Positions 56,886-64,000 of a stretch of 64,000 nt of DNA are shown piece after piece. Positions within the stretch are counted from its first letter, which is position 1; every line of letters begins with the position of its first letter. Both the position numbers and the translations under genes were made by a program. Source of the stretch: Vishniacozyma victoriae. Taxonomy: Eukaryota; Basidiomycota; Tremellomycetes; Tremellales; Bulleribasidiaceae. The notes under the pieces are model-generated. The model saw only the letters and a list, made by a program, of their open reading frames with translations. It was not told the origin of the DNA and ran no database searches. Location of the stretch: the NCBI GenBank assembly GCA_017654735.1, contig JADPYG010000092.1:1-64000 (forward strand). The letters run 5' to 3'.

Positions 56886-59031
56886 CTAGGCAACAGCCCC
56901 AGGAGTAACCCCCCTCTCCTTCATATTATGCCTCCTAACAAACAAAGCCGCAATCCATCCAATGGAAATAGCAGCGATAATAGGAATAAAGGATTTGGTG
57001 ATAGCGGTAATATAAGCATCAATGACCGGCTGTTGTTGTTCTTTTGGTAGTTCGTAAATTGCCTTGGTAGACTGTCGGACCAATTCGAACGGAACGTCAG
57101 GAGCATTAGTCCTTAGTTCTTGGTTGAGGAAGATTGATTGAACGGTATTGACGATGCCGATACCTAGTGCTGCTCCAGTCAATTGAGCGAAAGTGACGAT
57201 ACCGGTAGCTTGGGGGAGGAGGTCGGGTCGGTCGGCGTATTCTGCTTGAATTGCTAGTAAGCCGTTTTGGAAACATAATCCCACTCCGAATCCGGTTAGG
57301 ATTTGGAATCCAATGACTTTGGCGTTTGCGGTTTGATCGTTGATTGTGTATAGTAGACCCAGTCCTACTGCTGCGAGGGGTGGACTGACAGTCAGCTCAC
57401 ATGCCAAAGTATGAACATGGAACAGACCTACCCTCCAACGAGCCATGGGTAGTAGTGACCGAACTTGGAGACGGCTCCTCCAGACACAAAGATACCGATA
57501 CAGACAGCCAACATGAATGGGATAATATCGATACCGGATTGCTCGGGGGAATGGTTTCTTCCACTTTGATAGTATAGAGGAAGTTGGTATCTGAACGTCA
57601 GCATGCTTCGAGTCAAGTAGAGGAGGACATACGTTCCACCAAGCATAGCACACATGAGACAGAACATGAAAATTGAAGCCCCGATCTGAGTCCTATTCTT
57701 CAAGATTGACAGAGGAACCAAAGCTTTGGTGTCGATGTACCACTCCCAGAACCCAAAGACGGGTACAAGGAGACCACCAAGGATAAAGAGAAGGATGATT
57801 CGCCAATCTACTATCAGCTACATCCTTATCATAGATAGAGACATACTGGACCAGGCGTAGTCATTACCGCCCCATTGGAGGGCTAGTAGGAGACAGGTGA
57901 TACAGGCGAGGATTAGACCTGATCCGATGTAGTCCATTCGAGCGACTTGTCGCCATCCCGTCTTGCCGTGTTCGGTCTTTGCTGGGTCTCGAGCTGGGAG
58001 GAGGAACACGACCGCTATTTGTTAGTGGGTTAATGGTGATGAACAGCGGACTTACAAGCAGCAGCGATACCGCCGAATGGGAGATTGATCCAGAAACACC
58101 ATCTCCAGCTGACTCTTTCCGTAAAGACTCCTCCTAATAATGGTCCAATAACGGAGGAGATGACAAAGACGATACTGATCATCAGCATACACCTTGGACA
58201 TGGACAAAAGAACTTGCCCAAAGGCAGACATGAACGCGGCACGTTGGTCGACTCGGGTGATGACAGCAATGACAGCGAGAATTGAGACGAACATTCCGGA
58301 TGCACCTAGGCGTCAGCAGAGTCTTCATCGAGGAGAACGAACAACTTACCAACACCCTGTATAGCACGACCGAAGATGAGGACCGGCATGCTCTGAGCGA
58401 CGGCGCAGATGAGACTACCGAGCTCGAAGAAGAAGATGGCGGCGAGGAGGATATGTTTGGCTTTGATGACGGTGAGGAGTTGACCCACGAGGAGGATGAG
58501 GCCACATTGAGTGACTGCTGATTAGTGTTGGATCGAATACGGATGGGGAACATACGGAAATATCTAAAGTATCAGCATTGACTTTGAGGTGAAAGGAGTG
58601 CACGTACCCTGTGATGACCCATGGTACCTGCTCGAACGCGTTGAAATCGGATACCAACACTGGGATGGCAGTTGCGACAATGGACTGATCCAACGCAAAC
58701 ATCTGTACATCAGCTATTTCCCGACGGGGGAAGGAGAACCTACAAGTACAGCGAGCATCAGAGACAGGAAGACCAAATACAGCCTAGCACCAGACAACAA
58801 CCCCGAATCCTCATCAACGATCGCGTCGACATCCTTCTCACTCTTCTCCCCGGCGATATCGGTTTGAGCGTGTGTAGAGCGGGTAGTAGTCTTTTCGAGA
58901 TGGTGCTCATCGTTGTTGAGGGTTGGTTCATTCGAAAGGGAGTGTCCAGTATTGCCCGTCAAGAGCGCTGGGGCGCGTTCTTCAGCCATGAGACCGCTTT
59001 CGACCTCTTGAATGATGTCATGAGCTGTCAT
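56886..59031 (-). CDS. MFS drug:H+ antiporter, DHA2 family (14 TM)
   Basis: About nine exons, about 590 residues. A 90-residue acidic N-terminus precedes [14 protein letters not shown] (TM1) and [16 protein letters not shown], the family D-x-SIV motif. Then [16 protein letters not shown] (motif B), [28 protein letters not shown] (motif C plus the WRW-FWIN DHA2 hallmark), a [16 protein letters not shown] loop, and HNMKERGV near the C-terminus. The [12 protein letters not shown] block is decisive for DHA2. These plasma-membrane proteins export toxic compounds or secondary metabolites; substrate unknown. Divergent from the inositol transporter. Confidence 0.9.
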
Positions 59032-59843
59032 GGTGTTGAGAGTGTCTCGAGTATTGAGACGCGTTCAGAGGTAAGATGGATGTATCAAAGAGTAGTATGT
59101 TGAAAGAAAGGATCGGAGTAGGATGTATACGGTCAAATTTATATCTTTGCTCGATCCCGGATGCCCGATGAAACAACACGAGCGGATGACCGAAGGGCTT
59201 GGACGATATCGACCGCGATACGCTCCGTTAGACCGACGGTCATGGAACAAAGGAGGACAAAGTTGGAGTGTGTATGGTTGTAAAGGAGGTCGAACTCAAT
59301 CTACAAGGAGTAAGATCGGCGGAGAGCAATGAACGCCACCCCCTCCTTTCAATTGCACTGGAACTGCAAGGCGCTCCGTTGTTACCCTAAGGAGGTTATA
59401 ATTGCAAGGGTAACTTAATCTGGGGTCGGGCAAGGAGTAGTGAACAACGCCGAGGCCGAAGCTCACTCTGTTCCAACGGAGGCAGCCGATAAGCCCTGGA
59501 AGCTTGCGAACCTGGGTGTTCTGTAGCCCACGATCAGCTCCCCTGTCATCTGTATACTTGCTAATATCTGCGGTGATGTATTGTCGAAGACCTCAAGTGT
59601 AGCAAATTGCCCACGCGCTGAATCTTTGCCCACAGGTGGCTTTCCCAGGCTCCTCACAGACTCCTCTACCAAAACCTAAGTCAAACCACAAATCCACGTG
59701 GTTCGTGTAACCTTACCCTCGTCCCGGACGCGCCTGATTGCACTACCCATTCTTCGTTACTCATGCATCACTTCTGAAGTATAACTATCTACACACGCTT
59801 ATAAGGTTCTTCAGACCATGGGCCACAGGCGCGCCTAAAGCTC
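59032..59843. promoter_or_regulatory. Divergent promoter, DHA2 exporter / inositol transporter
   Basis: 812 bp between two starts. It has a perfect 8-bp inverted repeat, GTTACCCT (59381-59388) and AGGGTAAC (59407-59414) with 18 bp between, and an 8-bp palindromic E-box CCACGTGG (59694-59701) about 143 bp before the inositol transporter ATG. bHLH factors that control inositol genes in fungi bind CANNTG boxes, so the E-box is a plausible site. Confidence 0.5.
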
Positions 59844-61909
59844 ATGCTTACTACCCTACAGGAGTCGACGGACGAGCACTACCCGCCGAAATCACCCGAC
59901 TCACCTTCTACGTCTTCAGCTCGTAACGGCCGCTTTGATCACGAGCAAGACGGGGCGGATAGACCACTTCTCTCAGAGGGAAATGAATTTTATAGCGAGG
60001 ATGTAGGCGCTATCGCAGCGGGGGAAGATCAGTAAGCGCCCTGTTAAGCTCGAAAGCTAAGGCCAGAATAACGAGATTCGTTGTCCTCTTGGTCGGATGT
60101 GCCGCTATTTCTGGGTTGCTCTTTGGTAAGCTTTCGCGGATTCCGTTTCTGCATAGCTGATGTTCAGGCTACGATACTGGTGTCATATCTGGAACTCTGA
60201 TAGTCATCGGATCTGACCTGGGAAGACCGCTAGGAGATGTGGAGAAGGTACGCCCGAGACCTCTTATTCAGCTAATATCAGGAATTGATCACTTCCGCCA
60301 CGACACTTGGTGCTTTAATTGGAGGTCTCGTGTCAGGAGCAATCAGTGATAGTCTAGGAAGAAAGGGATTTATCGGGATTGCTGGGGCGGTGTTTGTGCT
60401 AGGGGCGATATGGCAGGCGGTTGGTCTTTCTCAGGTTCAAAATTGATTGAGTTAACGACTAGGCGAGCCATACGGTATCGAGTATGACAGCCGGTCGATT
60501 CATCGTAGGTCTCGCAGTCGGATCAGCTTCATGTATCGTCCCTCTCTACATCGGAGAGCTCAGTCCAGCTGCGTTGAGGGGAAGATTGGTCACTATCAAC
60601 TGCGTAGCCATCACCCTGGGCCAAGTGATCGCTTATGGTAAGTCCTATTGTCTTGCACCTAATCTGAGCTGATGCATAGCAATTGGAGCGACGCTTGAGC
60701 ATGTCCCTAATGGCTGGAGGTGGATGGTCGGCCTAGGAGCTCTACCAGGGATATTGCAGTTATCGACTCTGCACCTACTTCCGGAATCTCGTATGTCTTC
60801 TCCACCTCCAGTTGACCTCGCTGATATATAGCTCGGGTATTGATTCTTCGTGGACAGCCTGATGTGGCTCGTAGAGTCTTGGAACGGATATACCCATCAG
60901 CTACTCCCTCGCAATTGGAGAGAAAGGTGGACGAGATGGTAGAATCAGTACAAGTCGACAACACCCTCGGACAAGCTTCACTAAAGCAGAAGTTGGATCA
61001 ACTGTTATTCAACGGATCGAATCGTCGTGCTCTAGGTCGGTTCTTCTCTTTGTCTAGCATCGTAGCTGATGGACAGTGGTAGGAGCCGGACTACAAGGAA
61101 CTCAACAACTTTCTGGGTTCAACACGCTCATGTATTATTCCGCTTCCATCTTCGCAGCCCTAGGATATCGGAATGCGACCGCTGTCGGGTTATTGATCGC
61201 TCTTGTCAATTTTGGATTTACTCTCATTGCTCTCCAAGTGAGTGTATATCAGGAAGGAGAGGATTTAGCTGATGATAGATTGTGGACCCATTTGGGAGAC
61301 GAAGGACTATGCTCTATACTATACCTATCATGGCTATTGCTCTTCTACTGGCGTCTATATTCTTCCACCGTAAGCTCAACATATCCCTGGATGAAAGCTG
61401 ACAAATAGGCCTAACCATCCCAACAGGCGGAATACTCCTTCCCAACCCACCTCAACCCTATTCCCCGACTCTCGCTTCATTCGTCTTGGTATCAATGCTA
61501 CTATTCGTAGCAGGTTACGCTCTTGGTGCGGGGAACATTCCATGGCAGCAAGGCGAATTGTTCAGGCTGGAAGTTAGAGGGGTGGGGACTAGTATATGTA
61601 CCGCTGTCAACTGGTATGTTCTTTTCTCTTTCCCTCATCTACCCTTTGTCGAGATTCAGAAGCTGATGTCAGGTCCTCAAATCTCATTGTGGGAGCTACA
61701 TTCCTAAGTCTGATGAGGATCGCTTCACCAGCAGGAGCATTTGGGATATACGCAATCTTCTGCGTGGGGAGCTGGATATTTTGCTGGATATGTTATCCTG
61801 AGACTTCTGGGTGAGTCCCTCGTTTGACGTATGAGGGATTAGGGCTGATGATAGTTTATCGCTGGAAGAGGTATTCATGCTGTTTGAAAATGGATATGGG
61901 GTCAAGTAG
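59844..61909 (+). CDS. Myo-inositol transporter (ITR family MFS)
   Basis: About eleven exons, about 530 residues. After a hydrophilic N-terminus of about 70 residues comes [19 protein letters not shown], nearly the ITR1/ITR2 signature ([15 protein letters not shown]). Then [61 protein letters not shown] (TM7) and [10 protein letters not shown] follow. [17 protein letters not shown] joins to [24 protein letters not shown], then YPETSGLSLEEV and [10 protein letters not shown] at the end. The [11 protein letters not shown] block is specific to inositol transporters. Proton-coupled import of myo-inositol is predicted. Cryptococcus is known to have an expanded ITR family. Confidence 0.9.
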
Positions 61910-62475
61910 GGTGATTTAGCGGCGGGGTGAGTAATCTTTCTATAATCGGGACATGAGCTTATATACAGATCATCCTCTCGATTCATCATCTATCTTCCTG
62001 ATGTATTCGCTCGCTCCGAGTGGACCCAGGATCCAATGGAATCAGAGTTCACCAAGTTCTCGCTGAGCGACACACTCAAAAATGACGATATGTACCGACG
62101 GGTAAAATGTTAAGTGACCACAAGCCGGTCGACTTTTCAACCAACGTTCATTCAACCAACCTCGTACCCGCCCCAATCGGACAATGACGTCCCCCATCTT
62201 TCGTCCCGATACGTATATATACGATACACCCCGATCCACCTCCCTTCTTCTTTACTTATCACTTCATCACCTCATATCACCCAAACGTCTTCTACTCATC
62301 AACAACTAACAATTACTTGTCTTAGCTTGCTATACACCTGCTCTATCCTATTCATACCCCCATCTATCCATCCAACTACTTCCTCATCGCCCAACTCCAT
62401 CCCCCAACATCCCCTCAATTCCGTCCTCACCCTCAACCTCTGCCAACTCTCCTCTTACATCTTACATCGATCACC
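61910..62475. promoter_or_regulatory. Intergenic region before the third 2OG-oxygenase-like gene
   Basis: 566 bp. A TATATATA sequence lies near 62212-62220, and the 200 bp before the next ATG are strongly C/T-rich with CATC and CCATC runs, like the leaders of the other two paralogues. No gene recognised. Confidence 0.4.
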
Positions 62476-64000
62476 ATGTCCTTCAACTCTACGTCCGAGT
62501 CCGACGTCGATCAACTTCCCAACGACGGTACCAGGGCTCGAGCTAATACTGTCGCATCAGTGACCGCATCGTCTAGTGTGGGTCGTATCGTATATCCCAA
62601 CCCGTCAACTCCGAACCTTGAACGTGATGGCAATGTCGTTGACGAAACCCCTGCTGGCCAAGATGATATCGCTACCCCACAAATCCAACCCCTTTCAAGA
62701 TTATCGATCTCAACTCATCGAACCCTCGACCTCGGGGACCGAGTGGGAGATGTCGACGGACCCAAAGTCCCTCATCAACTCGTTGCTTCGGCGCAGATCG
62801 AATCTGGAGGTCCTGTCTCTTCACCCCCATCCGTCGTCACCCACGGATCCTCCGCACCCTCGGTTCATGTTGGAACAAATGACCCAACTGAAGGTGTTGA
62901 ACGATCCCCCGACTCGGATCCATTCGAATTTGACGAGAGTGTCTCTACCGAATCACCGATCGCATCTCACGAGCCCTCTACCCCTTCGGAGCAGATGGGG
63001 GAGAATGACGATGGCAATGTCGCTCAGCACCTCTCCACCTCGGACCAATCCTACTCGGACGGTACTCTCCCATCCAATCCTGATGCGGTCGACCAAGAGG
63101 ACAATGTTTCTTCCAATGTTGTCCAACAATCCACCATCTCGGATCAACTCGAGTCTTCCGGCAGCCACTCGACCACTGCTACGACAACCGACCCCGATGA
63201 GAACGATGATGCCGATGTCGTTCAGCGATCTTCCACCTCGGACCAATCCGAGTCCACTGGCAGTAGTACAGCTGAGTCAACCACGGTGAATACGACCACT
63301 TCTCCCGCCTCAAAAACCCCTGCCCCTGCCGAATTCTCTCTCAACCAATTTGTTCCAGTCGTGAAAGCCCTCTCCGACCTCTCTCCGCCATCCACATTCG
63401 ATGGTGATATCGTCATGCCTGATGAACAGGATCTCAAGCTCTACATCTGCGAAAAGGGGTATAATGCGAGCTTCAAGCACGAGGACCAAGATGAAGATGG
63501 CGAGGCTCGGCCAATTGATGAGTCTAAGGAGTGAGTCCTAACAATTTACTATCATCCCGAGCTAACATTGCAGACGACACTACGGTTTCCGACGTCTCAC
63601 ACCTCGTGTCTGGAACGATATCGTGAATTTCCCTCCTATCAATATGGCTATTGGGGATGGGTGCCCAAAAGACAAGGCCTACCGAGAGATGAAGGTAAGC
63701 AACGTGTCTCCTTAATATGGCCTGACTGACATATTCAGGCCGATCAATTCTCTCTGAAACCCGACTTGATCGCGGCCTGTGGGATCACTGCAGTGATCAA
63801 AGAACAACTCAAACAGCAAGGCAATCTCTCCCTCGACACAAGTCACGCTACTCTGCGAGTAAGTAGCGCCGGAGCGTGGAGCGGTACCGAGGTCTCGTAA
63901 GCTAGCAAACCCCTACATACCGATGAAAGAGGCTGATTGTTCAGACCGGGCTCGGATCTCTCTGCCAACGGCCATCGTATCGGCACCATTGTTCTTGGCT
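62476..64000 (+). CDS. 2OG-oxygenase-like paralogue lacking the H-x-D ligands (3' end outside the window)
   Basis: Open at the right edge. An exceptionally long Ser/Asp/Thr-rich N-terminus (about 320 residues, with three copies of a 20-residue repeat) is followed by FRRLTPRVWNDIVNFPP and AYREMK/ADQFSLKPDLIAACGI, aligning with copies 1 and 2. The region that carries the iron ligands in the paralogues reads LRVSSAGAWSGTEVS here, ungapped against LNIYSPGGFFDWHVD. His is Glu and Asp is Ser. The Ser codon is split by a phase-2 intron exactly where copies 1 and 2 split the Asp codon, and HRIGTIVLG follows. The protein therefore likely binds no iron in the usual way. The distal His region is not in the window. 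Confidence 0.75.
63001..63264 (+). repeat. Threefold internal repeat in the N-terminus of the third paralogue
   Basis: Three copies, at about 63001-63063, 63103-63167 and 63199-63264, of a segment coding for V-x-Q-x-S-T-S-D-Q-x-x-S-x-G motifs. Disordered low-complexity linker; its expansion makes this paralogue's N-terminus about 200 residues longer than in copies 1 and 2. Confidence 0.7.

Noticed and set aside
62576..63289. 237-residue alternative frame inside the third 2OG-oxygenase-like gene
   Set aside because: It is the +1 shift of a Ser/Thr-rich repetitive exon; the chosen frame is longer and continues through proper splices into the oxygenase-like domain.

Overview
The window is nuclear DNA of a basidiomycete yeast, most likely a tremellomycete of the Cryptococcus/Kwoniella type. 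The signs are dense short introns (mostly 33-60 nt, GTNNGT donors, CTAAC/CTGAC branch sites), telomere-type C-rich repeats (TAACCCCC units) at the left edge, and recognisable fungal gene families throughout. The left end looks subtelomeric, and the rest reads as a subtelomere-proximal accessory region dominated by transporters and catabolic enzymes. No tRNA, rRNA, CRISPR array or intact transposon was recognised.

Layout. 1-2.1 kb: telomeric tract, a 137-bp subtelomeric direct repeat (two copies) and the decayed 3' end of a GH38 alpha-mannosidase gene. 2.1-14.6 kb: a glycolipid transfer protein, an anion:cation symporter MFS, an OPT oligopeptide transporter, an ARN/SIT siderophore transporter with two perfect iron-GATA sites upstream, and a sugar MFS. 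15-26 kb: phytanoyl-CoA-dioxygenase-like enzyme, beta-propeller lactonase, amino-acid permease, ferric reductase, sugar MFS. 26-34.6 kb: a 2OG-Fe(II) oxygenase, two ACS-family MFS permeases, a cytochrome b561-like protein. 34.7-38.6 kb: three adjacent intronless genes (DHCR24-like flavoprotein, small four-helix membrane protein, FAD monooxygenase). 39-48.9 kb: GH114 glycosidase, Zn2Cys6 regulator, amadoriase, UNC-93-like MFS, a small membrane protein. 49.7-51.6 kb: a 3-hydroxyacyl-CoA dehydrogenase fused to a YWTD-like beta-propeller. 52.2-64 kb: three members of one 2OG-oxygenase-like family, interrupted by a DHA2 drug transporter and an inositol transporter.

How the genes may work together. 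Several enzymes lie head-to-head with a transporter and share a promoter (sugar MFS/PhyH, lactonase/amino-acid permease, 2OG oxygenase/pantothenate-type MFS, amadoriase/UNC-93 MFS), suggesting small uptake-plus-metabolism modules. An iron theme (siderophore transporter, ferric reductase, possibly the b561 protein) is supported by iron-GATA motifs. The most unusual item is the third 2OG-oxygenase paralogue at the right edge: the metal-binding H-x-D is replaced by E-x-S at exactly the same intron-split codon, suggesting a pseudo-enzyme. All functions are inferred from sequence motifs; introns were placed by hand.
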